42,184 nt of DNA, taken from an uncultured Flavobacteriaceae bacterium. GTDB lineage: Bacteria > Bacteroidota > Bacteroidia > Flavobacteriales > Flavobacteriaceae. The DNA is taken from NCBI GenBank assembly GCA_937924845.1, contig CALDUQ010000081.1:1-42184 (forward strand), given 5' to 3'. The notes under the pieces are model-generated. The model had not been told where the DNA came from. It searched no databases and was given only the letters and a program-made list of their open reading frames with translations. Positions 33,757 through 42,184 of this stretch are shown here, piece by piece; position 1 is the first letter of the stretch, and every line of letters starts with the position of its first letter. A program made the translations under genes and the position numbers.

Positions 33757-36717
33757 ATGGTAAAAAAACAACTCACCTTACTTTTATTATTATGCGTAAG
33801 TGTAATGGTAGCTCAAGATTATTTTCCAACTAACACAGGTGTAAAATCAGTAAACACTAATTATACAGCTTTTGTAAATGCAAAAATATACATTAACCCT
33901 ACAAAAATTGTTGAAAATGGAACGCTTTTAATTTATAAATCAAAAGTTGTCGGCGTCGGAAAATCTGTAGAAATACCAAAAAACACTGTGATTTTTGATT
34001 TAAAAGGTAAATCAATATACCCTTCTTTTATCGATGTATATTCTAGTTTTGGTATAGCTAAAGCTGAAAAGGCAACAGGGCGTACACCACAATATAATGC
34101 TTCTCGCGAAGGATTTTATTGGAATGATCATATCCTACCAGATCAAAATGCAATTAATGTGTTTACATATGATAAAAAAGCTGCAACTCAATTAATTAAT
34201 GCTGGGTTTGGCGTGGTTAACACACATATTGCCGATGGTATTGTTAGAGGTACAGGCGCATTAGTTGCTTTAACCGATAAAGGAGGAGATCATAATAGGA
34301 TTATTGATGGTAAATCAGGGCAATATTTATCATTAAAAAAAAGCGTTAAAAGTCATCAAGCCTATCCCACATCAATTATGGGGACTTTAGCTTTGTTGCG
34401 ACAAATGTATAACGATGTTAATTGGTATAAAACAGGACAATCTGAAACTAAAGATAAAGCTTTAGAGGCTTTAATTGCTAATCAAAATTTGGTTCAAATT
34501 ATTGAGGCTGGTAGTGATTTAAATGATTTAAGGGTTGATAAAGTTGGCGATGAGTTTGGTATACAATATGTTATCGTAGGTGGTGGAGATGAATATAAAC
34601 GTATTGATAAAATTAAGCAAACCAATGCTACTTATATTTTGCCAATTAATTTTCCGAAGGCATATGATGTTGAAGATACATTTTTAACAAGTGTGTTAAG
34701 TTTGGCAGATATGAAAGCTTGGAGCCAAAAGCCATATAATCCTAAAATATTAGCAGATAATAAAATTGAGTTTGCATTGTCAACTAAAGGATTAAATACC
34801 ATAAAAGAATTTAAAACTAATTTACACAAAGCAATAGCGTATGGTTTAGATAAAACTATTGCGTTAGAAGCCTTAACAACTGTGCCAGCACGTATTTTGG
34901 GAAAATCTAATCAATTAGGGACCCTTAATAAAGGGATGTACGCTAATTTTTTAATTACATCTGGCGATATTTTTGATGAAAAAACAATATTATATGAAAA
35001 TTGGATTAAAGGCAATAAAGTTAAAGTTAGTGCTATTGATGTAATAGATATTAGAGGTGATTATACAACTAAAATTGATACTGAAAAGTATGATATCAAT
35101 ATATTTGGATCAATTGATAAGCCAAAAGCAAAGGTGAAAACTAGTACAGGTGCTTTAGGTAGTAAATTGCGTTATAAAAATGATTGGTTGTATTTAACAA
35201 TAGCAATAGGAGATAGTGTTGATAAAAAATTTATTAGACTATCTTCAAGAATTTCAAACTCTACAACAATAACAGGAAAGGCAATTTTAAGTAACGGTAA
35301 CGAGGTTAATTTTGTTGCTAATAAAACGCCTGATTCAAAAGTTACAGACAAAACCAAAAAATCATCAAAAAAGGATGTTTTTGAAATGTCTCCAATTACA
35401 TTTCCAAATGTAGCTTATGGTTTTGATAAGCAACCAACTAAACAAACATTACTGTTTAAAAATGCTACAGTTTGGACTAATGAAGTATATGGTATACTTA
35501 AAAATACAGATGTTTTAGTGAAAGATGGTAAGATTTTTAAGATAGGCACCAATTTAAAGTTAAGTAGTGCAACTGTTATTGACGCTACAGGCAAGCATTT
35601 AACAGCGGGTATTATTGATGAACACTCACACATAGCTACCAGTGCAGTTAATGAAGCTGGGCATAACTCAACAGCCGAGGTAAGTATTGAAGAAGCTGTA
35701 AATCCAGATGATGTAAATATTTATAGAAACTTAGCAGGCGGAGTAACTTCAATACAAATTCTACATGGTTCGGCAAATCCCATAGGAGGTCAGTCAGCAA
35801 TTATTAAGCTTAAATGGGGAGAGTCAGCAAATGATTTGATTTATGAAAATTCACCAAAATTTATAAAATTTGCTTTGGGTGAAAATGTAAAACAATCAAA
35901 TTGGGGAGATAACCAAACGGTACGTTTTCCTCAAACGCGTATGGGCGTTGAGCAAGTATTTAAAGATTATTTTACAAGAGCACAATCTTATGATAAATTA
36001 AAATCGAGTGGAGTACCTTATCGAAAAGATCAGGAGCTAGAGGTGTTGTCCGAAATTTTAAAAGGAGAACGTTTTATAAGTTGTCATTCCTACGTGCAAA
36101 GTGAAATTAATATGTTGATGAAAGTTGCCGAATCTTTTAATTTCAAAATCAACACCTTTACTCATATTTTAGAAGGATATAAGGTTGCTGATAAAATGAA
36201 AGCTCATGGCGTTGCTGCATCAACATTTAGTGATTGGTGGGCTTATAAGTTTGAAGTTAATGATGCGATACCTTACAATGCCTCTATTTTACATAATGCT
36301 GGTGTGCTAACCGCAATTAATAGTGATGACGCCGAGATGTCTAGACGACTTAATCATGAAGCTGCTAAAACAGTGAAATATGGAGGTGTAAGCGAAGAGG
36401 ATGCTTGGAAGTTTATAACCTTAAACCCGGCAAAAATGTTGCATTTAGATGATAGAGTGGGGAGTGTTAAGGTTGGTAAAGATGCCGATTTGGTATTGTG
36501 GTCAGGACACCCAATGTCAGTTTACAGTAAAGCCGAAAAAACAATTATAGAGGGTGTGACTTACTTTGATTTGGAGCGCGATAAAATGCTTAGAAATAAA
36601 ATTAAAAAAGAGCGTAATCAGCTAATTAAGCAAATGCTACAGCATAAAAATAAAGGTCTGAAAACACAACCTATTATAGCTAAAAAACAAAATTATTTAC
36701 ATTGTGACTCTGAATAA
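33757..36717 (+). CDS. Large exported amidohydrolase-family protein with two modules
   Basis: This 986-residue protein has a signal peptide (MVKKQLTLLLLLCVSVMVAQ). Module 1 (about 25-430) keeps the amidohydrolase outline (GTLLIYKSKVVGVG, ending GTLNKGMYANFLITSGD) but has FIDVYSS where the HxH metal site is expected. A beta linker (about 430-550) follows. Module 2 (about 560-960) is intact: IDEHSHIATS (about 622), ISCHSY, FTHILEG, NSDDAEMSRR (about 854) and GKDADLVLWSG. It is therefore a tandem of one degenerate and one probably catalytic module, likely hydrolysing amide or peptide-like bonds in the periplasm. The stop is inside the upstream-extended frame of the next gene. Confidence 0.88.
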   Translation: MVKKQLTLLLLLCVSVMVAQDYFPTNTGVKSVNTNYTAFVNAKIYINPTKIVENGTLLIYKSKVVGVGKSVEIPKNTVIFDLKGKSIYPSFIDVYSSFGIAKAEKATGRTPQYNASREGFYWNDHILPDQNAINVFTYDKKAATQLINAGFGVVNTHIADGIVRGTGALVALTDKGGDHNRIIDGKSGQYLSLKKSVKSHQAYPTSIMGTLALLRQMYNDVNWYKTGQSETKDKALEALIANQNLVQIIEAGSDLNDLRVDKVGDEFGIQYVIVGGGDEYKRIDKIKQTNATYILPINFPKAYDVEDTFLTSVLSLADMKAWSQKPYNPKILADNKIEFALSTKGLNTIKEFKTNLHKAIAYGLDKTIALEALTTVPARILGKSNQLGTLNKGMYANFLITSGDIFDEKTILYENWIKGNKVKVSAIDVIDIRGDYTTKIDTEKYDINIFGSIDKPKAKVKTSTGALGSKLRYKNDWLYLTIAIGDSVDKKFIRLSSRISNSTTITGKAILSNGNEVNFVANKTPDSKVTDKTKKSSKKDVFEMSPITFPNVAYGFDKQPTKQTLLFKNATVWTNEVYGILKNTDVLVKDGKIFKIGTNLKLSSATVIDATGKHLTAGIIDEHSHIATSAVNEAGHNSTAEVSIEEAVNPDDVNIYRNLAGGVTSIQILHGSANPIGGQSAIIKLKWGESANDLIYENSPKFIKFALGENVKQSNWGDNQTVRFPQTRMGVEQVFKDYFTRAQSYDKLKSSGVPYRKDQELEVLSEILKGERFISCHSYVQSEINMLMKVAESFNFKINTFTHILEGYKVADKMKAHGVAASTFSDWWAYKFEVNDAIPYNASILHNAGVLTAINSDDAEMSRRLNHEAAKTVKYGGVSEEDAWKFITLNPAKMLHLDDRVGSVKVGKDADLVLWSGHPMSVYSKAEKTIIEGVTYFDLERDKMLRNKIKKERNQLIKQMLQHKNKGLKTQPIIAKKQNYLHCDSE

Positions 36718-36733
36718 TTTTAAAACTAAAAAC

Positions 36734-38020
36734 ATGAAAAATATTATATATGTAATTTTAGCACTTAGCATACAAATTTTAAGTGCGCAACAAACGCCTG
36801 GAGAAATTCAAAAAAAGCCTTTTTCAATAGTAGGTGCAACTGCCCATATTGGCGATGGTACGCAAATTAGTAATAGTATAATTGTTATTGAAAACGGTAA
36901 AATCACTGCATGTGGTAACATGGATGAAGTAAAACCTATAGGTGATATTATTGATGTTAAAGGACAGCATGTTTATCCTGCATTTATAGCTGCAAATACA
37001 TCATTAGGATTGGTTGAGGTAGATGCAGTTAGGGCTAGTAATGATAATAGGGAAATTGGAGGTATTATACCTCATGTTAGAAGTTTGATAGCCTATAATA
37101 CCGAGTCAAAGGTTGTTGAAAGTATGCGGCCTAATGGGGTTTTAGTAGCTCAAATTTCACCAAAACGTGGTTTGATTTCTGGTACGTCATCAATTGTTCA
37201 ATTAGATGCTTGGAATTGGGAGGATGCAGCAATTAAAAGCGATGATGCAATCTATGTAAATTGGCCTAATCCTTTTTCGATAGTATGGAGAAGAGGTAAT
37301 GATCCTAGCTTTAAACAAAATAAAACATATGAAAAACAAATAGAAACACTAACAAATTTTGTTGTACAAGCAAAAGCATATATTAAAGGTAATAGTAGTG
37401 AAATCAATATTCCTTTTGAAGCAATGAAAGGATTATTTGATGGTAGTAAGCAATGGTTTGTTAATGTAAATAGTGAAAAAGGTATAATTGATGCTATTGC
37501 ATTTGCCAAACAGCATGAAATTAAAAATCTTGTAATTGTTGGAGGTGAGCAATCGTATAAGGTTATAGAGTTATTAAAGTTAAATAAAATACCGGTACTA
37601 TTAAATCATACACATCGATTACCAAGTTCAAATCACGATGATTATGATTTGTCTTATAAGTTGCCAAAATTACTTGTTGATGCTGGTATTTTAGTAGGCA
37701 TACAATCGGGAGCGATTGATAATTTTCAAACTAGAAACTTGCCATTTTATGCAGGTACTGCAGTTAGTGCGGGATTAAGTAAAGATGAAGCGCTAAAATT
37801 GATAACCTCAAACACTGCAAAAATATTAGGTATTAATAATCGTTTAGGAATGTTGAAAAGTGGTATGGACGCAACACTTTTTGTTAGTAAAGGTGATGCT
37901 TTAGATATGCGAACAAATAGTTTAACTAATGCGTATATAAATGGTCGAAAGGTTAGCCTTGAAACACATCAAACGCAATTATGGAAGCGTTATAGTGAAA
38001 AATATAAAGGTGAGTATTAA
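36734..38020 (+). CDS. Exported amidohydrolase-like protein lacking the HxH site
   Basis: This 428-residue protein has a signal peptide (ATG at 36734, MKNIIYVILALSIQILSAQ). The ORF track begins at a GTG at 36704 that overlaps the preceding gene and would bury the signal peptide, so the ATG is chosen. The fold outline is that of amidohydrolases (AHIGDGTQISNSIIVIENGK, then GMLKSGMDATLFVSKGD), but the metal-site region reads YPAFIAANTSLGLV without HxH, and the distal Asp region reads QSGAIDN. It is probably non-catalytic and may partner the larger protein encoded 16 nt upstream; alternatively it uses a different site. Confidence 0.85.
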   Translation: MKNIIYVILALSIQILSAQQTPGEIQKKPFSIVGATAHIGDGTQISNSIIVIENGKITACGNMDEVKPIGDIIDVKGQHVYPAFIAANTSLGLVEVDAVRASNDNREIGGIIPHVRSLIAYNTESKVVESMRPNGVLVAQISPKRGLISGTSSIVQLDAWNWEDAAIKSDDAIYVNWPNPFSIVWRRGNDPSFKQNKTYEKQIETLTNFVVQAKAYIKGNSSEINIPFEAMKGLFDGSKQWFVNVNSEKGIIDAIAFAKQHEIKNLVIVGGEQSYKVIELLKLNKIPVLLNHTHRLPSSNHDDYDLSYKLPKLLVDAGILVGIQSGAIDNFQTRNLPFYAGTAVSAGLSKDEALKLITSNTAKILGINNRLGMLKSGMDATLFVSKGDALDMRTNSLTNAYINGRKVSLETHQTQLWKRYSEKYKGEY

Positions 38021-38052
38021 AGTTATTTACTCATTGTTGCCAATTTGAGAAA

Positions 38053-38434
38053 ATGATTACCCGAAATAAAAAATTTGTTCATAGTTATACTATGTTACTA
38101 GTCGGCATTATAATTGTAATTACTTTAATAAATTATCAGATTATTATGTTATTACCTCCCCTGAATTTCATAAAAGAATTAAATTTTTTAGTGTGAATAA
38201 ATTAAACAACTATGTAGGTTGTCCAATTTAATTGAATGACAATGACTATGTTGTTGTTTTTGGTTTATTGTTTCAAAGTGAGATTGGCTCAAAATTCTCA
38301 CTAATTCAAGACGATATGAAAGTACTTAATTTTAACCCTGATCTAAACTATATGAAAATAAAATTAGTTTAAAGTTACCATCTTTTGATGATAACTTTGA
38401 AAAGGATGACTTAAGAATAGTGTTTAAAAATTAA
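38053..38434 (+). pseudogene. Decayed gene for a small membrane-anchored protein
   Basis: Three reading frames share one protein-like text. Frame 1 from the ATG at 38053 gives a basic start and a helix (MLLVGIIIVITLIN). After a frame change near 38130 the text continues as DYYVITSPEFHKRIKFF up to an in-frame TAA at 38229. The same frame resumes NDNDYVVVFGLLFQSEIGS to about 38350. Another frame change leads to ISLKLPSFDDNFEKDDL and a TAA at 38432. The reconstructed product would have about 125 residues with one N-terminal anchor. Three lesions in 380 bp beside intact genes argue for real decay rather than sequencing error. The family is not recognised. Confidence 0.6.
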
Positions 38435-38457
38435 GATAAAAAACAGGTTACGACAAC

Positions 38458-38567
38458 GTGTAAAAAAAATGCAAATAAAAGATGATTCAAGAAAATTTTC
38501 ACGAATTTTTTTTGGTCATCTTTTATTTGCTAAACATATTGCTTAAACTTCGCAACTTTTCTTACAC
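38458..38567. repeat. Outer arms of a nested long inverted repeat
   Basis: GTGTAAAAAAAATGC (38458-38472) and GCAACTTTTCTTACAC (38552-38567) are imperfect reverse complements. GTGTAA/TTACAC and TGC/GCA pair exactly and the A/T tracts pair between them. They enclose the perfect inner repeat. Left context CAACGTGTA resembles unnamed palindromic repeats I recall from many flavobacterial genomes. Confidence 0.5.
38471..38530. repeat. Perfect 15-bp inverted repeat (inner hairpin)
   Basis: GCAAATAAAAGATGA (38471-38485) and TCATCTTTTATTTGC (38516-38530) are exact reverse complements around a 30-nt loop. It lies in the non-coding stretch after the pseudogene. The remainder of the gap, 38568-38608, shows nothing recognisable. 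Confidence 0.75.
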
Positions 38568-38608
38568 AAGTCCATAAGCTCAGTTTTAAAAATGATTTGA
38601 AATGTTTT

Positions 38609-39370
38609 TTATTTTATAATTTCAGCATCTTTAGGTGCTGCAAATATAGCTTTATTAGGTACAGATTTTGAAATTGATAAATCGGTAAAAACTACAGTAT
38701 TTCGTTTTGTTGTAGGTTGGTTATTTTCAGTAATATACCAATCAATGCTTTTAGGGAGTTTAAGTCCATTTAATGTAACCCAGTTATTATAACGAATATA
38801 TTTAAATGTGTTGCTTTTCTGTTTTGTAGTAAATGTTACAGTATAGGCCAACCATTCCATTTCAAATGTGTCAGGGTTGTAATAAATAATATATTGGTCA
38901 TCTGGCGAAACTCCAACGTTTGATTTATAAGAAATCAAAATACCAGGATAGTTTTTTCCTTCAAATTGTAAAGGTGTTGTTTCTTTGTAAATGATACCAT
39001 TATCACTTAATATAAATGGCATAGAATAAAAATAAAACATTAAACCATTATAAAATTTAGCATTTCCTTTGTAAGTAGTAGTATCTTTTGATTTTACCCA
39101 AAGTGCTTCGCCAGTGTTACCTAGTAAGTAATTTGGAGCATCAATTAAAGAAGCTCTAGTTTTTAAATTTGTTGTTGTTATTTCTTTGCCGTTTGGTTTG
39201 ATCATACCAAATATCAAGGTATTCATCTCATTCCAATTAGCAAGTCCACCGTGTGCTTTGAAAATTTTAGATAAGTCATCAGGATATTTTGAAAGTTTTG
39301 TTTTCGTTTCATTTTGTTGGCATGAAACAATAAAAACAGTTGAGAGTAAAATAAATAATAGTTTTTTCAT
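38609..39370 (-). CDS. DUF6503 family lipoprotein
   Basis: This 253-residue protein has a lipoprotein signal MKKLLFILLSTVFIVSC (lipobox IVSC). The mature part has AHGGLANWNEMNTLIFGM, followed by repeated beta strands such as DQYIIYYNPDTFEMEWLAY and KYIRYNNWVTLNGLKLPKSI, which fit the LolA/LppX-like DUF6503 family. The ORF track adds 19 residues upstream, but the ATG at 39370 gives a clean lipoprotein signal and is chosen. Function is unknown; a lipid or small-molecule carrier role is possible by fold analogy. Its 3' end is next to the long inverted repeat. Confidence 0.75.
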   Translation of the reverse strand: MKKLLFILLSTVFIVSCQQNETKTKLSKYPDDLSKIFKAHGGLANWNEMNTLIFGMIKPNGKEITTTNLKTRASLIDAPNYLLGNTGEALWVKSKDTTTYKGNAKFYNGLMFYFYSMPFILSDNGIIYKETTPLQFEGKNYPGILISYKSNVGVSPDDQYIIYYNPDTFEMEWLAYTVTFTTKQKSNTFKYIRYNNWVTLNGLKLPKSIDWYITENNQPTTKRNTVVFTDLSISKSVPNKAIFAAPKDAEIIK

Positions 39371-39445
39371 AATATAATATAAAATTAATTTGATGTATAA
39401 GTCGTAATAACGATTAATAAATTTCATAGGTCAAGTTAAACATTT

Positions 39446-39453
39446 TAAATTTG
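39446..39453 (+). promoter_or_regulatory. -7 promoter box abutting the RNA methyltransferase start
   Basis: TAAATTTG matches TAnnTTTG and ends 7 nt before the ATG at 39461. Confidence 0.65.
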
Positions 39454-39460
39454 TGGCGTT

Positions 39461-40255
39461 ATGCATAAAAAAATATCGAGTTCCCAAAATTTATTAATTA
39501 AGCAGATAGTTCAGTTAAAAGAAAAATCAAGAGTGCGTAAATCATCTAAAACCTTTGTGATAGAAGGAAAACGTGAAATTGAGATAGCGATAAAATCAAA
39601 TTATATAATTTCAACACTTTTATTTTGTCCCGATTTATGTTTAAAAGATGATTTAGAGTTATTTTTAGATAATTGTGTAGAAATTATTGAAATCACTAAA
39701 GAAGTGTATCAAAAAATAGCACATCGCGGTACAACCGAGGGGGTGATTGCTATTGCAAAATGGAAGCCTCATCAAATTAGTTCGGTAAAGTTTTCAAACA
39801 GTAAACCTTTAATTTTAGTAGCTGAGGCGCCCGAAAAACCTGGTAATATTGGGGCTATTTTAAGAACCGCTGATGCTGCAAATGTTGATGCAGTGCTAAT
39901 TGCTAACCCTTTAACCGATTTGTATAACCCTAACATTATAAGGTCAAGTGTAGGGTGTGTGTTTTCTAATCAAATTGCTACAGGTAGTACTATCGAAATT
40001 ATTGAGTTTTTAAAAAAACATAACGTTGCTATTTATTGTGCCGCATTGCAAGCATCTGTAAAGTATACCACTCAAAATTTTAATGAAGCTACTGCGATTG
40101 TTGTAGGTACAGAAGCTAATGGCTTAAGTGCTGATTGGTTAATTAACTCAAGTCAAAATATTGTTATTCCAATGCAGGGTGTTATTGATTCAATGAATGT
40201 ATCTGTAGCAGCAGGAATTTTAATTTTTGAAGCCAAGAGACAACGAGAAATATAA
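39461..40255 (+). CDS. TrmH/SpoU-family RNA 2'-O-methyltransferase
   Basis: This 264-residue SPOUT methyltransferase has an N-terminal substrate-binding domain (SSSQNLLIKQIVQLKEKSRVRK, FVIEGKREIEIA) and a knotted C-terminal domain. The latter has motif 1 EAPEKPGNIGAILRTADAAN (Asn and Arg catalytic), motif 2 IVVGTEANGLS and motif 3 IPMQGVIDSMNVSVAAGILI. It uses S-adenosylmethionine to 2'-O-methylate rRNA or tRNA. The exact target cannot be given, and RlmB or TsnR-like names would be guesses. A -7 box ends 7 nt before the ATG, and a bidirectional terminator follows. Confidence 0.92.
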   Translation: MHKKISSSQNLLIKQIVQLKEKSRVRKSSKTFVIEGKREIEIAIKSNYIISTLLFCPDLCLKDDLELFLDNCVEIIEITKEVYQKIAHRGTTEGVIAIAKWKPHQISSVKFSNSKPLILVAEAPEKPGNIGAILRTADAANVDAVLIANPLTDLYNPNIIRSSVGCVFSNQIATGSTIEIIEFLKKHNVAIYCAALQASVKYTTQNFNEATAIVVGTEANGLSADWLINSSQNIVIPMQGVIDSMNVSVAAGILIFEAKRQREI

Positions 40256-40262
40256 CTAAAAA

Positions 40263-40290
40263 AAAAGACCACTTATAAAAGTGGTCTTTT
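40263..40290. terminator. Bidirectional rho-independent terminator
   Basis: AAAAGACCACTT and AAGTGGTCTTTT form a perfect 12-bp stem with a 4-nt loop. There are T runs on both strands (an A run precedes it on plus), so it can end both the methyltransferase and the convergent cold-shock gene. Confidence 0.92.
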
Positions 40291-40317
40291 AACATTGTGT
40301 AAATTAAAGTATATAAT

Positions 40318-40509
40318 TTAGATTACTTTAACGTTGATTGCGTTTAGTCCTTTTCTACCTTCAGTTAGGTCGAATTCAACTGCATCGCCTTCACGAATTT
40401 CATCGATTAATCCAGAAATGTGTACGAAATGTTCTTTGTTTGTGTCATCTTCAGTAATAAAACCAAACCCTTTAGAGTCGTTGAAGAATTTAACTGTACC
40501 TTTACTCAT
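40318..40509 (-). CDS. Cold-shock domain protein (CspA family)
   Basis: This 63-residue OB-fold nucleic-acid-binding protein begins MSKGTVKFFNDSKGFGFITE, with RNP1 (KGFGFI) and RNP2 (HFVHISG) motifs intact. It is slightly shorter than the usual 66-70 residues. It acts as an RNA chaperone. A perfect TAnnTTTG box lies 25 nt before the ATG on the minus strand, so there is no long cold-responsive leader like that of E. coli cspA. Expression is probably constitutive or growth-linked, which is an inference. Confidence 0.94.
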   Translation of the reverse strand: MSKGTVKFFNDSKGFGFITEDDTNKEHFVHISGLIDEIREGDAVEFDLTEGRKGLNAINVKVI

Positions 40510-40534
40510 TGTAATTATTTAAAATATTAAAATG

Positions 40535-40542
40535 CAAATATA
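40535..40542 (-). promoter_or_regulatory. -7 promoter box for the cold-shock gene
   Basis: On the minus strand TATATTTG is a perfect TAnnTTTG, 25 nt before the ATG at 40509. Confidence 0.65.
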
Positions 40543-40648
40543 GTCTTTTAATTACTAACTTTTTGTTTTTTAATTTTTTAAGTTAAAAAGTTATAATTTT
40601 AAGGGTTATAAATTTACGTTAATAACTCAATAACCTAGTATTAAGCCT

Positions 40649-41005
40649 TTAGCGTTTTTTTAGTAAGCATAACTGGTTTGCAAGTAAGGCTGCAAAACCT
40701 GCCGAAATACCACCAATGCTACCAGTTACTATAAAAAGTAAGCTAGTATAACCTTTTAAAGGAAGTAAGATTGCTATTTTTTTTGCAAGGATAAAGTCAT
40801 TTGATGCACTTAGTATAAAAGCATAAAGTGTCCAAAATATAAAAATAGCAATAAAAGCAACTATAAAAGTGGCCCAATTTTTAATCGGAAAAATTAACGA
40901 ACTAATAAATGCAGCAAGCATAACACCCCACCAAGGCAATAAAAACGATAAAACAAATGCTATAATTATCGTAGATGCAAAATTTTTGACGTATTGTGAC
41001 TTCAT
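40649..41005 (-). CDS. Conserved small integral membrane protein
   Basis: This 118-residue protein has about four membrane helices: roughly 10-35 (ASTIIIAFVLSFLLPWWGVML), 42-65 (WATFIVAFIAIFIFWTLYAF), 72-88 and 88-110 (LLFIVTGSIGGISAGFAALL), with short charged ends. I do not recognise a named family; similar proteins occur in Flavobacteriia as hypotheticals. It is encoded divergently from pyrG (151-nt gap) and 139 nt upstream of the cold-shock gene on the same strand. No regulatory site is obvious. Confidence 0.75.
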   Translation of the reverse strand: MKSQYVKNFASTIIIAFVLSFLLPWWGVMLAAFISSLIFPIKNWATFIVAFIAIFIFWTLYAFILSASNDFILAKKIAILLPLKGYTSLLFIVTGSIGGISAGFAALLANQLCLLKKR

Positions 41006-41129
41006 ATGTAAAGCTTATAAACGTCCTAATTTACAAAAGTTTATTTAATTGTATTTTTAATTTTTCTAACAGTTGTTAAATATTTTCATCTCTTTAGTAT
41101 AAATTTAAAAAATTTCATTTCTTATTTGT

Positions 41130-41137
41130 AGCTTTGC
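41130..41137 (+). promoter_or_regulatory. -7 promoter box before pyrG
   Basis: TAGCTTTG matches TAnnTTTG, 19 nt before the pyrG ATG at 41157. Confidence 0.6.
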
Positions 41138-41146
41138 AAGCGTTAA

Positions 41147-42184
<1,038 letters not shown>

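Noticed and set aside
36704-36733. GTG start for the second amidohydrolase
   Set aside because: It overlaps the previous gene and would put ten polar residues before a clear signal peptide.
38450-38570. Calling the nested repeat an integron attC site
   Set aside because: The canonical RYYYAAC and GTTRRRY core boxes are not present at the ends, and no integrase is in the window; kept as a generic palindrome.
39371-39427. 19-residue N-terminal extension of the DUF6503 ORF
   Set aside because: It would place the lipoprotein signal internally; ATG at 39370 is better.
40557-40592. AACTTTTT...AAAAAGTT repeat upstream of the cold-shock gene
   Set aside because: Eight mostly A-T pairs in a very AT-rich spacer are expected by chance.

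Overview
The window reads as chromosomal DNA from a Bacteroidota bacterium of the family Flavobacteriaceae. It is strongly AT-rich by eye. Many genes start without a Shine-Dalgarno sequence and sit just behind a TAnnTTTG box, the -7 element of Bacteroidota sigma factors. Lineage markers include the flavobacterial RpoZ, DUF4835/PorD (a type IX secretion link), DUF4834, DUF6913, DUF3667, DUF3810 and a PadR-PspC pair. I saw no tRNA, rRNA, CRISPR array, transposase, integrase or prophage gene. Genus and species cannot be assigned from the sequence alone.

Layout. 1-4.5 kb: tail of an OmpA-like protein, a strong terminator, an FMN reductase, a 60-residue membrane protein followed by the ribosome-associated ATPase EttA, and a DEAD/DEAH helicase. 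4.5-7.3 kb (minus): an orphan TPR sensor histidine kinase and a DUF4442 protein. 7.4-9.5 kb: PadR regulator and PspC membrane protein, with a palindromic operator candidate in front. 9.6-17 kb: a housekeeping block with DUF6913-dapA, then bamD-rpoZ-coaBC-porD, recN and fabI. 17-22 kb: GT2 glycosyltransferase, YbbR-like protein, coaE and a two-component pair. 22-24 kb (minus): outer-membrane barrel protein and a GNAT-like protein with no gap between them. 24-29.7 kb: DUF4834, YfhO, a glycosyltransferase and a flippase, which together look like a surface-glycan module. 29.8-33.7 kb: a secreted repeat protein (minus), DUF3667, FKBP lipoprotein and DUF3810. 33.7-38 kb: two overlapping exported amidohydrolase-family proteins. 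38.0-38.6 kb: the only large gap. 38.6-42 kb: DUF6503 lipoprotein (minus), SpoU methyltransferase, cold-shock protein (minus), a small membrane protein (minus) and the start of pyrG.

How the genes connect. Most belong to core physiology: lysine/cell-wall precursors (DapA), CoA synthesis (CoaBC, CoaE), fatty acids (FabI), CTP (PyrG), outer-membrane assembly (BamD), transcription (RpoZ), DNA repair (RecN) and translation control (EttA). Accessory content is mostly envelope biology.

The least explained material is in five places. The 38.0-38.6 kb gap holds the wreck of a small membrane-anchored protein gene (three reading-frame disruptions) followed by a nested long inverted repeat that resembles unnamed palindromes I recall from other flavobacterial genomes. 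There is a perfect 12-bp palindrome before the orphan kinase and a 25-bp imperfect palindrome before padR. A perfect 15-bp inverted repeat straddles the stop codon of the DUF3810 gene. In the amidohydrolase pair, two of three modules have lost the usual HxH metal site. One secreted protein contains five exact-length 16-residue Tyr/Asn repeats. I found no clearly new multi-gene defence or mobile system, and most of the window is ordinary flavobacterial core genome.
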